Part shown: positions 28,262 through 36,620 of the stretch, piece after piece
How the letters are laid out: each line of letters starts with the position of its first letter
Numbering within the stretch: the stretch's first letter is position 1
Source of the DNA: Micromonospora tarapacensis
GTDB taxonomy: Bacteria > Actinomycetota > Actinomycetes > Mycobacteriales > Micromonosporaceae
Direction: 5' to 3'
DNA: 64,000 bases
Assembly (NCBI RefSeq): GCF_019697375.1
Contig: NZ_JAHCDI010000004.1
Location: forward strand, 5,257,324-5,321,323
Made by a program: the position numbers and the translations under genes
The notes under the pieces: generated by a model
The model's input: the letters and a program-made list of their open reading frames with translations, nothing else
Told to the model about the DNA's origin: nothing
Databases searched by the model: none

Positions 28262-29476
28262 TCAGCGGATCTGCATTCCCGAGATCGCCCGGGAGATGAC
28301 CAGCCGCTGGATCTCCGAGGTGCCCTCGAAGATGGTGTAGATCTTGGCGTCCCGGTACCAGCGCTCGACCGGGTGGTCGCGCAGGAAACCGGCTCCGCCC
28401 AGCAACTGGACGGCCCGTTCGGTCACCGAGACGGCCACCTCGCCGGCCTTGAGCTTGGACATCGAGCCCTCGCCGGCGGTGAACGGCCGGTTGTTGCGGC
28501 CCATCCAGGAGGCCCGCCAGACCAGCAGCCGGGCGGCGTCGATCTCCATCTTCATGTCGGCCAGCGCGAACGCGACCGCCTGGTTGGTGATGATCGGCCG
28601 GCCGAACTGGACGCGCTGGATCGCGTGGTCCAGGGCGTACTCGTAGGCGGCTCGGGCCACGCCGAGCGCCTGCGCGCCGACGGTGGGTCGGGTCAGTTCG
28701 AAGGTGCGCATCGCGGCCTGGCCGGTGGCGCGCTGCCCGGACCGGGCGCGGGTCAGGCGTTCGTCCAGCGCCTCCTTGCCGCCGAGCAGGCACCGCCCCG
28801 GCACCCGGACGTCGTCGAGGAAGACGTCGGCCGTGTGCGATGCCCGCAGGCCGAGCTTGCGCAGTTTGCGGGTGGCGCTGAGCCCGGCCGTGCCCGGCGG
28901 CACGACGAAGGCCGCCTGCCCCCGCGAGCCCAGCTCCGGCTCGACCGAGGCGGTCACCACGTGCACCCCGGCGATCCCGCCGTTGGTGGCGTACGCCTTC
29001 TGCCCGCGCAGCACCCACTCGTCGGTGGCCTCGTCGTAGGTAGCCCGGGTGCGGATGGCGCCCACGTCGGAGCCGGCCTCGGGCTCCGAGGAGCAGAACG
29101 CGGCGACGGCCGGGGAATCCACCTCGCCGAAGCACTGCGGCACCCACTCGACGAGCTGTTCAGGGGTGCCGGTGCCGTAGATGGCGGCGACCGCGAGTGA
29201 GGTGCCGAAGAGGCTCAGTCCGATGCCCGCGTCGCCCCAGAAGAGTTCCTCGCTGGCGATCGGCAGCGACAGGCCGGTGGGATCTGCCCAGCAGGTGGCG
29301 AGGAACTCGAAGCCGTACAGGCCGACCTTCGCCGCCTCGGCGATGACCGGCCACGGGGTTTCCTCGCGGGCGTCCCATTCGGCCGCGGCCGGGCGCACGA
29401 CCTCGCTGGCGAAGCCGTGCACCCAGTCGCGCAGATCCCGCTGTTCCTCGTTCAGGTCGAGCGAGAACTCGACCAT
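28262..29476 (-). CDS. Acyl-CoA dehydrogenase
   Basis: A 404-residue FAD enzyme that introduces the alpha,beta double bond in acyl-CoA. The flavin/substrate segments (FCSSEPEAGSD, ATNGGIAG) and the C-terminal active-site Glu in YTIFEGTSEIQRL are present. ATG 29476 ends one base before the stop of the SCP2 gene, so the two form an operon transcribed leftward. Chain-length preference cannot be read from sequence. Confidence 0.93.
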   Translation of the reverse strand: MVEFSLDLNEEQRDLRDWVHGFASEVVRPAAAEWDAREETPWPVIAEAAKVGLYGFEFLATCWADPTGLSLPIASEELFWGDAGIGLSLFGTSLAVAAIYGTGTPEQLVEWVPQCFGEVDSPAVAAFCSSEPEAGSDVGAIRTRATYDEATDEWVLRGQKAYATNGGIAGVHVVTASVEPELGSRGQAAFVVPPGTAGLSATRKLRKLGLRASHTADVFLDDVRVPGRCLLGGKEALDERLTRARSGQRATGQAAMRTFELTRPTVGAQALGVARAAYEYALDHAIQRVQFGRPIITNQAVAFALADMKMEIDAARLLVWRASWMGRNNRPFTAGEGSMSKLKAGEVAVSVTERAVQLLGGAGFLRDHPVERWYRDAKIYTIFEGTSEIQRLVISRAISGMQIR

Positions 29477-29477
29477 C

Positions 29478-29930
29478 TCAGGCCTTGGGGATGTCGAAGA
29501 GGTTCGCGATGTTCGCGGCCAGGCCCAGGTCGCCCTTGGCCTTGAGCTTGCCGGTCATGAACATCATGACCGGGTTGGCGCCACCGGAGACGATCTTCAG
29601 GAACTCCACCGGTCCCAGGGTCAGGCCCAGCCGCGGGTCGTGCTGCGGGGTCTCGTTGACCGTGCAGGTGCCGTCGGCGACGACCACCTCGTAGGTGTCG
29701 GTGCCACCGTCGGGGGCGCCGGTGATGTTCCAGTGGATGACCGCGTTTGTCGACCCGGCCCGGTCGGCGCGGAACAACTGCGGCATCCGCCCGAAGACCT
29801 CGCCGAGGATCTTGCCGCGCAGGTCGCCCGACATCACCTCGGCGAGCTTGCTCTCCGGGGTGTTCTTGACGAGCTGGGCGAATTCCTTCGGGCCGACGTT
29901 GGAGAAGTTGGCCGGGTCGAAGTCAGTCAT
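29478..29930 (-). CDS. SCP2 sterol-binding domain protein
   Basis: A 150-residue single-domain SCP2 protein (VKNTPESKLAEVMSGDLRGKILGEVFGRMPQLF..., TGAPDGGTDTYEVVVADGTCTV, ANPVMMFMTGKLKAKGDLGLA). Such proteins bind lipids or acyl-CoA in a hydrophobic tunnel. First gene of a two-gene operon with the acyl-CoA dehydrogenase; divergent from the TetR gene with a palindrome in the shared promoter. Confidence 0.9.
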   Translation of the reverse strand: MTDFDPANFSNVGPKEFAQLVKNTPESKLAEVMSGDLRGKILGEVFGRMPQLFRADRAGSTNAVIHWNITGAPDGGTDTYEVVVADGTCTVNETPQHDPRLGLTLGPVEFLKIVSGGANPVMMFMTGKLKAKGDLGLAANIANLFDIPKA

Positions 29931-29952
29931 GGTGAAGCACCTCTCGGACAGT

Positions 29953-29970
29953 GGTTACTCCGGCGTAACC
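29953..29970. promoter_or_regulatory. Candidate TetR operator in divergent promoter
   Basis: GGTTAC-TCCGGC-GTAACC, a perfect 6-bp dyad, between the SCP2 gene and the TetR gene. A related sequence is at 38003-38016 in front of fabG/fadA. Confidence 0.6.
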
Positions 29971-29997
29971 TTACGCATGAGTAGGTATGCTAGCAAG

Positions 29998-30636
29998 GTG
30001 TCCACCGGTCCTGCGTTCAAGCGCCTCCCCCGCGCCGTACGCGAGCAGCAGATGCTCGACTCCGCCGTGCGGGTCTTCTCCCGGCGCGGCTACCACGGTG
30101 CCAGCATGGACGAGATCGCCGAGGTCGCCGGCATCTCCAAGCCCATGGTGTACGCGTACCTGGGCACCAAGGAGGAACTCTTCGTCGCCTGCCTGCACCG
30201 CGAGGGCGCCCGGATGATGGAGGCCATCGCCGGTGCCGTCGCCCCCGACCTGCCGGCCGACGAGCGACTCTGGCGCGGGCTGCGGGCGTTCTTCGGATTC
30301 GTCGGCGCGCACCGGGACGGCTGGGCGGTGCTCTACCGGCAGGCCCGGGGCGAGCAGCCGTTCGCCGGGGAACTCGCCGTGATGCGCGCCCGGCTGGTCG
30401 AGGTGGTGGCCGGCATGCTCGACCACGCGCTGCGCGCCGAGGGTCGGGAGGTGGCCGAGACGGAGCTGGAGGTGGTCGCGTACGCCCTGGTCGGGGCGAC
30501 CGAGTCGCTCGCGGACTGGCTGGCCGACCGACCGGGCGTCGACCCGGAGAAGACCGCCACCCGGATGATGAACGTCGCCTGGCTCGGTGCCGGCCAGCTG
30601 CTGGGCGGCGTCACATGGCGTCCCCCCGGGGGGTAG
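29998..30636 (+). CDS. TetR-family transcriptional regulator
   Basis: A 212-residue regulator. The helix-turn-helix is clear: MLDSAVRVFSRRGYHGASMDEIAEVAGISKPMVYAYLGTKEELF. The C-terminal ligand domain is typical length. Start GTG 29998 (GCAAGG close upstream) or ATG 29977, which would add seven residues. Its position opposite the SCP2-acyl-CoA dehydrogenase operon predicts that it represses those genes and responds to an acyl-CoA or lipid. The 3' end overlaps the DedA gene on the other strand by 26 bases. Confidence 0.88.
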   Translation: MSTGPAFKRLPRAVREQQMLDSAVRVFSRRGYHGASMDEIAEVAGISKPMVYAYLGTKEELFVACLHREGARMMEAIAGAVAPDLPADERLWRGLRAFFGFVGAHRDGWAVLYRQARGEQPFAGELAVMRARLVEVVAGMLDHALRAEGREVAETELEVVAYALVGATESLADWLADRPGVDPEKTATRMMNVAWLGAGQLLGGVTWRPPGG

Positions 30637-31255
30637 GGGGTCGACCTCGGCTGGTCCCGCGGTGTGCCCGGTGCCGCAACCGGCGGGCCAGCTCCAGCAG
30701 GAAGGTCACCGCGATCGAAAGCCCGATGCCGGCGAGGATGCCGTGCAGCGGGTGGCGTTCGAAGGCCAGCCCGCCGAAGACGCCGAGTAGCACGCAGTAG
30801 AGCGCCCAGGTGGCACCCGCGATCAGGTCGAACGGGGCGAACGACCGCAGCGGGTAGCGGACCGCACCCATGGTGAGGGTGACCGCCGTCCGCCCGCCCG
30901 GGAGGTACCGGGCGGCGACCAGGATCATGCCTCCGCGCCGGTCCACCGCCCGACGGGCCCACGCCGAACCGGCCCGGCGTCGGCTGTCCGCCGGCGAGCG
31001 CTCCAATCGCCGCGATCCGCCCCCACGTCCGATCGCGTACGAGATGTGGTCGCCGGCGGTGGCACCGATCGTGGCCGCCACGATCACCAGCACCAGGTTC
31101 GGCTCGCCCCCGGTGGCGAGGACGGTGACGCTGATGACCGCCGCCTCGGCCGGCACCAGCGGGAAGACCGCGTCGACCGTGGTCAACCCGAACAGCAGCA
31201 GGTAAACCCACGGTGAGGTGAGGGTCTGCCGGATCAGGTCGAGGGCGGCCTCCAT
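30611..31255 (-). CDS. DedA-family membrane protein
   Basis: A 214-residue protein of the DedA/VTT superfamily. Motifs: VFPLVPAEAAVI near the N-terminus, GDHISYAIGRGGG, and the essential-Arg loop AARYLPGGRTAVTLTMGAVRYPLRSF. Four to five membrane helices. DedA proteins have been linked to recycling of undecaprenyl phosphate and to membrane potential. A basic Pro/Arg tail ends the protein. Convergent overlap with the TetR gene suggests compact local evolution. Confidence 0.88.
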   Translation of the reverse strand: MEAALDLIRQTLTSPWVYLLLFGLTTVDAVFPLVPAEAAVISVTVLATGGEPNLVLVIVAATIGATAGDHISYAIGRGGGSRRLERSPADSRRRAGSAWARRAVDRRGGMILVAARYLPGGRTAVTLTMGAVRYPLRSFAPFDLIAGATWALYCVLLGVFGGLAFERHPLHGILAGIGLSIAVTFLLELARRLRHRAHRGTSRGRPPTPRGDAM

Positions 31256-31370
31256 GGACCCATGCTCGTCGTCGACCGCGCCGGCCGTGCGGTGATCGGC
31301 GAGACGGCTACCCCTCGCACGCTGTCGAGCTGAGCCGGCTGTGCGCTCGCCGCCGGCCCGCCGCGGCGGG

Positions 31371-32720
31371 TCAGATCAGCGCACCCGCCGGCCGCGTGAG
31401 CAGCGCACCTCGTACGGTCTTGTCGCCAGCCGCCGGGCCGTGCGAGGTGAGCACCACCGGTACGCCCAGCGCGTGCTCCACCGCCGCGGGCCAGTCCGCC
31501 GGCCGGTGGTCGTACACGGGGCGGGCGCACAGCAGGCGGGCAGTGAGCGCCGCCTGCTGTGCCAGGTCCCCGGGTGGGCCCGGAGCCAGCCGGTCCAGGG
31601 TGTCGTAGCGGCGGCAGATCCGCAGATCCAGGCCGCGATCGACGAGGTCGAGGTGGGTCAGCGCCAGGCCGTCGACCCCGCCCGTGGCCGCCACGGCGTA
31701 CGCGTGGGCGACGGCGTCGAAGTGGCCGAACCGGAAGCGGCCCTGCCAGGGGTTGGTCGGGTTGTGCGGGTCGGCCAGCGGCAGCGCCCGGTCCTCGGTG
31801 ACGAGCGGCCCCGGCCCGTGCCGGGTGGTGACGGTCCGCAGCACCCCGAGCCGGGTCGCCGACCCGGCCAGCCCGGCCTCGGCCAGCAGCGTTTCGGCGT
31901 TGCCGAAGGTGGTGGTGCTCCAGGTCGTGTACGGGTGGAAGCCGTGCCACTCGTCCAGCAACACCCCCTGCGCACCCTCGAACACGCACGGACCGGCCCG
32001 CAACGCCCCGGCCAGCCAGGCCCGGTCGACGATCGCCACCCGCTCGGCGAAGCGACGGTACGCGCGCAGGCAGTCGGAGATGGGCGGAACGTCCAGCGGG
32101 CCGAGTTCCGCGCCGAGCCGGTCCCGCAGCAGGGCCAGCCGGCGGCGCAGTCGCCCCGGGTCGCGGCAGTCCGCAACCCGGGGCGCCTCGGCGGGTGGGC
32201 GAGGCCGTACCCGACGGCCTCGCCCACCCCAGCCCGCAGGAACCGTGCCGGTCGGCTCCGCGGGCCAACTCCCGGGCCCGGTTGGCGGCCCGGTGGTACG
32301 GGGTGGCCAGCAGCGCCTCCCCGTCCACGGTCAGCCGGTCGAGCGCGTCGGGCACCCCGACGGCGGCGAGATGGTCGGCCTCGGCGGCCAGCGCGAGCGG
32401 GTCCACCACCACGTGCCGGGACAGGTGGGTCCGTACGCCGGGGTGGAAGGTGCCCGCACCGAACTGCGCGAAGGTGTGGTGCCGGCCGTCGCGCAGGACG
32501 ACGCTGTGTGCCGCCTGCGCACCCCCGTTGAACCGCACCACGGTGTGCACCGGTCGGGTCGCGCAGAGCCAGTCCACGACGGTGCCCTTGCCGGCGTCGC
32601 CGTACCCGAGGTCGACCACGATCGCGTGCGGGCCGCGCGGCCCCTCGCCGCCGGCCCGCCGCCCGGACCGCCCGGCCGGCGTTCCGGGCCGTCCACGACC
32701 GCAGCCGCCGGGCCGGTCAC
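31371..32720 (-). pseudogene. PurA-like (adenylosuccinate synthetase homologue), multiply frameshifted
   Basis: The product is recognisable across three frames. Frame one: HAIVVDLGYGDAGKGTVVDWL (P-loop with Asp kept), then GGAQAAHSVV (His kept), to HGSCGLG. After a missing base in a G-run near 32224 it continues as VGEAVGYGLAHPP; after another near 32195 as EAPRVADCRDPG...IVDRAWLAGAL to the end (31371). A further shift near 32,650 is suggested because a GTG overlapping the vWA stop (GTGA at 32717-32720) opens in another frame. Roughly 430 residues if repaired. It is a diverged paralogue of PurA, so it may use another substrate. It is the last gene of the Nudix-kinase-vWA operon. Whether the shifts are real or sequencing errors is open. 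Confidence 0.6.
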
Positions 32721-33676
32721 AGCCGCACCACCCCACCGCCGGCGCTCCGGGTGGCGGGCAGCTTCGTCACCTCGGCCTGCCGGACCTCGTCCCGGCGGTC
32801 CAGGGCCTTCGACACCGTTCCGGCCGCCGTCGAGCCGGCCTGCTCCAGGTCCCGCAGACCAGCGTCGAGGTCGATGGCCTCCTCGCCGAGGCCGATGGCG
32901 AGCGCGATGGTCTCGCAGACCGCGTCGAGGTCGTCCAGCTCCAGGGCGTTCTGGCCGAGCAGACCGCGCCAGAAGTCGAGCATCCGGCGGTTGCCCGAGT
33001 AGTGGCTGCCGGCGGGCAGCAGGTGGTATGTGTCCCAGTGGCGGGTGACCTCGTCGACGATCTGCCGCAGCGGCACGTCCTCGCGCGGACCGCCGCCGAT
33101 CAGCCGGGCCACCTCGGCGGCCTTCACCCTCGGGTACGCCAGCTCGTCGCCGATGATGAAGAGGTAGCCGCGCCGGCCCCGCTTCTCCCAGTGGTCGGTG
33201 ACGGTGTGCCGGGCCATGAAGTACAGCGCCAACTCGTAGGACTCCCGCATCTGGCCGCCGCCGCCACCCTCCAGCACGAATCGGCCGAGGTCGTCGTCCA
33301 TCCGGTTGTCGGACTCGAACTGGCCCACCTGCAACGGCACCCGGTCGCAGGTGGCGTCGCCGATCGCGCCGAACATGATCTGTGGGTCGCGGGCGTACCC
33401 CTGGCGCAGCAGCAGGCCCAGCAGTTGCGGCAGCTTGGCCTGGAGGGTGCGGGGCACGTACCCCATCGACCCGGTCACGTCGAACAGCACGGCGACGGGG
33501 GTCGACCGTGGATGCTCGTCCGAGTCGCGGCTCTCCCGTACCACGCCGCGCGGGTCCAGCGCCGGGTGTACCACCCGGGCCCCGCTGTCGCTGTACGAGA
33601 AGGCGCTGGTGCCGGTCGCCCGGCGGTACCGGTCGGCGGCGTCGTACACGTCGGTGGACCACATTCCACTGCCCAT
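32717..33676 (-). CDS. vWA-domain protein
   Basis: A 319-residue protein with a von Willebrand A fold. The MIDAS motif is Asp66-Val-Thr68-Gly-Ser70 (VLFDVTGSMG), followed by ...GDATCDR and a DEL/IGDE-type third motif (FIIGDELAYP). No signal peptide, so it is cytoplasmic. vWA proteins of this sort usually assemble complexes with ATPases or kinases. It starts 11 bases after the stop of the kinase-like gene and its own TGA overlaps a GTG of the PurA-like gene. Confidence 0.85.
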   Translation of the reverse strand: MGSGMWSTDVYDAADRYRRATGTSAFSYSDSGARVVHPALDPRGVVRESRDSDEHPRSTPVAVLFDVTGSMGYVPRTLQAKLPQLLGLLLRQGYARDPQIMFGAIGDATCDRVPLQVGQFESDNRMDDDLGRFVLEGGGGGQMRESYELALYFMARHTVTDHWEKRGRRGYLFIIGDELAYPRVKAAEVARLIGGGPREDVPLRQIVDEVTRHWDTYHLLPAGSHYSGNRRMLDFWRGLLGQNALELDDLDAVCETIALAIGLGEEAIDLDAGLRDLEQAGSTAAGTVSKALDRRDEVRQAEVTKLPATRSAGGGVVRL

Positions 33677-33686
33677 GGCAGCCTCC

Positions 33687-34661
33687 TTACGGGTCGAGGG
33701 TGAAGGGTCGGAAGGTGCGCGGCCCGTACAACCGGTGCAGCACCTCGTCGAGTTCGCCGAGCAACCGCCAGGCGTCGTCGGGTCGGGCGCGCAGGAGCCG
33801 TTGCCGGCAGCCGCGGGCGAAGGCGAGCAACTCGCGCGGCGCGTGGCGGCCCATCAGCCAGGTCATGCAGCGGACGGCCAGGGCGATGTCGGTGCCGGGG
33901 CCGCACGGGCGGCGCTCGGTGACCTCGGCCGGGTACCAGTCCTGGTACCCGGGCAGCAGTGCCGGCACGGTCCCACCGGGCTCGGTCGAGAGGCACCAGT
34001 CGACCAGCACGAGGCCGTGGGCGTCCGGCTCGATCAACACGTGTGGCGGCAGCACCGCGCCGTGCACCACGCCGGCCCGGTGGGTCAGGCCGAGCGCGAC
34101 CAGCAGTCGCCGCCACATCCAGGCCGCGTCGCGGCCGTCCAGCCCGTCCGGGTGGGCGCGCCGCACCTCGACCAGGCTGCGCAGGCGGGGCGCGGTGGCG
34201 AGCACGGTGACCCGGCGTTCGGCTCCGGTGGCGGCGTCCCGGTGGGCGAAGCTGTCGACCAGCCGGGGCACGTACGGCAGCCAGCGCGGGTCGCCCCGCT
34301 CGGCGAGGGTGCGCAGGGCATGCTGCTCGCGGGCCATCAGGTCGTTGTCAGCGGGGTTGCGGGGCAGCTTGAGCAGCCGGTCCGCGCCGACGTCGTAGAG
34401 GTCGGCGAGGTCACCGGAGTGCGCGGGCCGGCCGCAGCGGTAGCCGCGCAGCACGGTGAACTGGCGGGCCCGCCAGCTGCTGGTGACCCGGAGGAAGGCG
34501 TCGGCGGCGGCGGCGCGGACGCCCGGGCCGGCCCAGCGGAGCCGGTCGGGGTGCAGGGCGGCGACGAGGTCCCGGTAGCGCCGCTGCGGCGCGTCGCCGC
34601 CGAACATCTCGTCGCCGTCATGGGCGGCGGTGACCACGCGGATCGCCTCCTCGGTCGTCAC
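33687..34661 (-). CDS. J-domain-like plus pseudokinase fusion protein
   Basis: A 324-residue cytoplasmic protein. Residues ~28-60 look like helices II-III of a J-domain with the diagnostic HPD at 37-39 (YRDLVAALHPDRLRW). From ~85 a kinase-like fold follows: Lys98 in RLLKLP, Glu112, then VVHGAVLPPHVLI (about 198-210) and LVDWCLS (Asp221). In active kinases the loop is HRD/HGD ... N; here the catalytic Asp is Ala202 and the Asn is His, so phosphotransfer is doubtful. The ATG overlaps the Nudix gene stop by four bases. It probably scaffolds or senses rather than phosphorylates, an inference. Confidence 0.7.
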   Translation of the reverse strand: MTTEEAIRVVTAAHDGDEMFGGDAPQRRYRDLVAALHPDRLRWAGPGVRAAAADAFLRVTSSWRARQFTVLRGYRCGRPAHSGDLADLYDVGADRLLKLPRNPADNDLMAREQHALRTLAERGDPRWLPYVPRLVDSFAHRDAATGAERRVTVLATAPRLRSLVEVRRAHPDGLDGRDAAWMWRRLLVALGLTHRAGVVHGAVLPPHVLIEPDAHGLVLVDWCLSTEPGGTVPALLPGYQDWYPAEVTERRPCGPGTDIALAVRCMTWLMGRHAPRELLAFARGCRQRLLRARPDDAWRLLGELDEVLHRLYGPRTFRPFTLDP

Positions 34662-35410
34662 CGGACCGTCTCCTCCCGGGCCGGGCGCAGCAGCGCCGGA
34701 TGCAGGAGTCGGGCGTCACCGGCCCGGTAGAGCCGAGCGCGCGGGCCGCCCCGGGTGCCGCCGCGTTCGGTGCTGGCGCCGGTGCTCTCCACGAAGCCCG
34801 GCACGGAGAGCACCTTGCGGTGGAAGTTGCCGGCGTGCAGCTGGTGCCCCCAGACCGTCTCGTAGACGGATCGCAGCTCACCGATGGTGAACTCGGCCGC
34901 GAGGAAGCGGGTGGCCAGCGGGGTGTACTCCAGTTTCGAGCGGGCCCGCTCCAGCCCGTCGGCGACGATGTGACCGTGGTCGAAGGCGAGTTGCCGGTTC
35001 GCCAACTCGGCGACCGGCACCCAGGCCGCCTCGTCGGCGTCGGTGCCGGCCGCCGCATCCGGCAGGTCGGGAGCGAAGGCGAGATGGGCGACGGAGACGA
35101 TCCGCATCCGGGGATCGCGGTCGGGCGCGCCGTACGAGGACAACTGCTCGACGTGGACGCGACGCAGCCGCTCGCCACCGAGACCGGTCTCCTCGGCCAG
35201 CTCCCGGCGGGCGGCGGCGGCCAGGTCCTCGTCGGGCCGGACGAAGCCGCCGGGCAGCGCCCAGTGACCCGCGTACGGCTGCTCGCCGCGGCGGATGAGC
35301 AGCAGGTGCAGCGCGCGGTCGCGGATGGTGAGGGCGACGACGTCGGCGGTGACGGCCACGGCCGGGTAGGCGCGCGGGTCGTAGGTGGCGAGGAAGTCCG
35401 GCTCGTTCAC
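34658..35410 (-). CDS. Nudix-domain transcriptional regulator, NrtR-like
   Basis: A 250-residue protein. The complete Nudix box lies at residues 55-77 (Gly55, Glu61, Arg69-Glu70, Glu73-Glu74, Gly76). After the Nudix domain, a C-terminal region of ~90 residues (PLATRFLAAEFTIGELRSVYETVWGHQLHAGNFHRKVLS) has the winged-helix pattern of NrtR, the repressor that reads ADP-ribose levels and controls NAD metabolism. Unlike many NrtR proteins its Nudix box looks catalytically complete. First gene of a four-gene operon; two tandem dyads sit in its promoter. I am fairly sure of the architecture, less so of NAD-linked regulation. Confidence 0.82.
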   Translation of the reverse strand: MNEPDFLATYDPRAYPAVAVTADVVALTIRDRALHLLLIRRGEQPYAGHWALPGGFVRPDEDLAAAARRELAEETGLGGERLRRVHVEQLSSYGAPDRDPRMRIVSVAHLAFAPDLPDAAAGTDADEAAWVPVAELANRQLAFDHGHIVADGLERARSKLEYTPLATRFLAAEFTIGELRSVYETVWGHQLHAGNFHRKVLSVPGFVESTGASTERGGTRGGPRARLYRAGDARLLHPALLRPAREETVR

Positions 35411-35420
35411 GCTAGATCAC

Positions 35421-35449
35421 TCTCATCCCGAGAATATCTCTGATTGAGA
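35421..35449. promoter_or_regulatory. Tandem operator: two TCTC-N5-GAGA dyads
   Basis: TCTC-ATCCC-GAGA at 35421-35433 and TCTC-TGATT-GAGA at 35437-35449, 16 bases apart, within 40 bases of the Nudix regulator start. The region is AT-richer than its surroundings. A site for autoregulation is inferred. Confidence 0.55.
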
Positions 35450-35464
35450 ACAACCTAGCGGCAA

Positions 35465-35496
35465 ATCGAGGGCCGGGCAAGTACCCGGGCCTCGAT
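35465..35496. terminator. Imperfect terminator after MaoC gene
   Basis: ATCGAGG at 35465-35471 pairs with CCTCGAT at 35490-35496, with a GC-rich inner part. It overlaps the minus-strand stop at 35496 and separates the fatty-acid operon from the Nudix operon. Confidence 0.55.
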
Positions 35497-36620
35497 CAGC
35501 GGATGGCGCCCACCAGATGTGGACGGCCACGCGGGTCGTGCAGACTGAAATCCCAGCCCGAGCCGGTCGGCGTGGCATCGAAGGCCACCGTGCCGGGCAG
35601 CGGAACCGGCAGCTTGAACGACACGTCCACCGTGTACGCCTCGGGCAGCCGGCTCTCCAGCGCCGCGAGACAACGCGCCTTGCTCCACATCCCGTGCGCG
35701 ATGGGCCGGGGGAACCCGAGCAGCCGGGCCCCCAGCCGCGACGTGTGGATCGGGTTGTGGTCACCGGAGACACGCGCGTAGCGCACACCCACCCGGGGTG
35801 TCACCGGCCAGCGGGCGGTGGCGGCCGGCGGTGCGGGCGGTGCACCGCGGTCACGCCGCTCGCCGCCGCCCGGGCCGCGCTGCCGACCCAGGTACGTCGA
35901 GACGCCGCGCCACACCTCCTCCCCGGCCACGGTCGCGACGAGCACGACGTCCACCTGCCGTCCCCGGTCGTGCGGGCGCAGGTTCTCCTCCCAGGTGGTG
36001 AAGTCGAGCCGGTCGGCGACGGTGACCGGCCGGTGCACCGTGATCCGGTTGCCGACGTGCACCACCCCGGCCAGCGGGATCGGGAACTGCGGCGCGGTGA
36101 TCAGGCGCAGCGCCAGCGGGAAGCCCATGACGTGCGGGAAGGTCGCGGGCAGCCGGTCGGCGAGCCGGAACCCGCACACCCGGTCGTAGTCGGCCAGCCG
36201 TTCCGGGTCCACCGCGACCCCGCCGACGGTCAGCTCGACCGCCGGCATCCCGGCATCCCGCCGGCCGCCCAGCCCCGGCAGCGCGCCCAGCAGCGCCCGC
36301 CGGTACAGCGGACCGGCCGCCGGCAGCCCCGCCAGCTCCACCCGCGTCCGCGCCGCCGCCTGGCCTGGTGCGGTCGGGCCGCCACGAGTCCCGCCGGCCG
36401 CGCGCCGGCCGCGCGCCCCACCCGGCTGGCCCACCGCGGTCAGATCGCCGGGCCGGCCCGGGCCGGACAGGTCGCGGGTCGGCCCACCGTTCCCGCCGTG
36501 GCCCGGAGAGTTGGCCGCGGCGGCCAGGATCTCCGGCGTCAGGGCCTCGGTGGGCCCGTCGATCAGCTCGCCGACCGACAGGTCGTCGGCCGGCTCGTCG
36601 TCGCGGCTGCGCCCGGCCAT
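35496..36620 (-). CDS. MaoC/HtdX-like (R)-hydroxyacyl dehydratase
   Basis: A 374-residue double-hotdog protein. The C-terminal hotdog has the hydratase motif YARVSGDHNPIHTS...GFPRPIAHGMW with the catalytic Asp/His pair. The N-terminal half (FPHVMGFPLALRLITAPQFPIPLAGVVHVGNRI) is a second, non-catalytic hotdog. A Gly/Arg-rich insertion lies around residues 40-90. ATG 36620 shares one base with the fabG stop, so they are co-translated. The neighbours and order match the mycobacterial htdX-fabG4-fadA2 locus. Confidence 0.88.
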   Translation of the reverse strand: MAGRSRDDEPADDLSVGELIDGPTEALTPEILAAAANSPGHGGNGGPTRDLSGPGRPGDLTAVGQPGGARGRRAAGGTRGGPTAPGQAAARTRVELAGLPAAGPLYRRALLGALPGLGGRRDAGMPAVELTVGGVAVDPERLADYDRVCGFRLADRLPATFPHVMGFPLALRLITAPQFPIPLAGVVHVGNRITVHRPVTVADRLDFTTWEENLRPHDRGRQVDVVLVATVAGEEVWRGVSTYLGRQRGPGGGERRDRGAPPAPPAATARWPVTPRVGVRYARVSGDHNPIHTSRLGARLLGFPRPIAHGMWSKARCLAALESRLPEAYTVDVSFKLPVPLPGTVAFDATPTGSGWDFSLHDPRGRPHLVGAIR

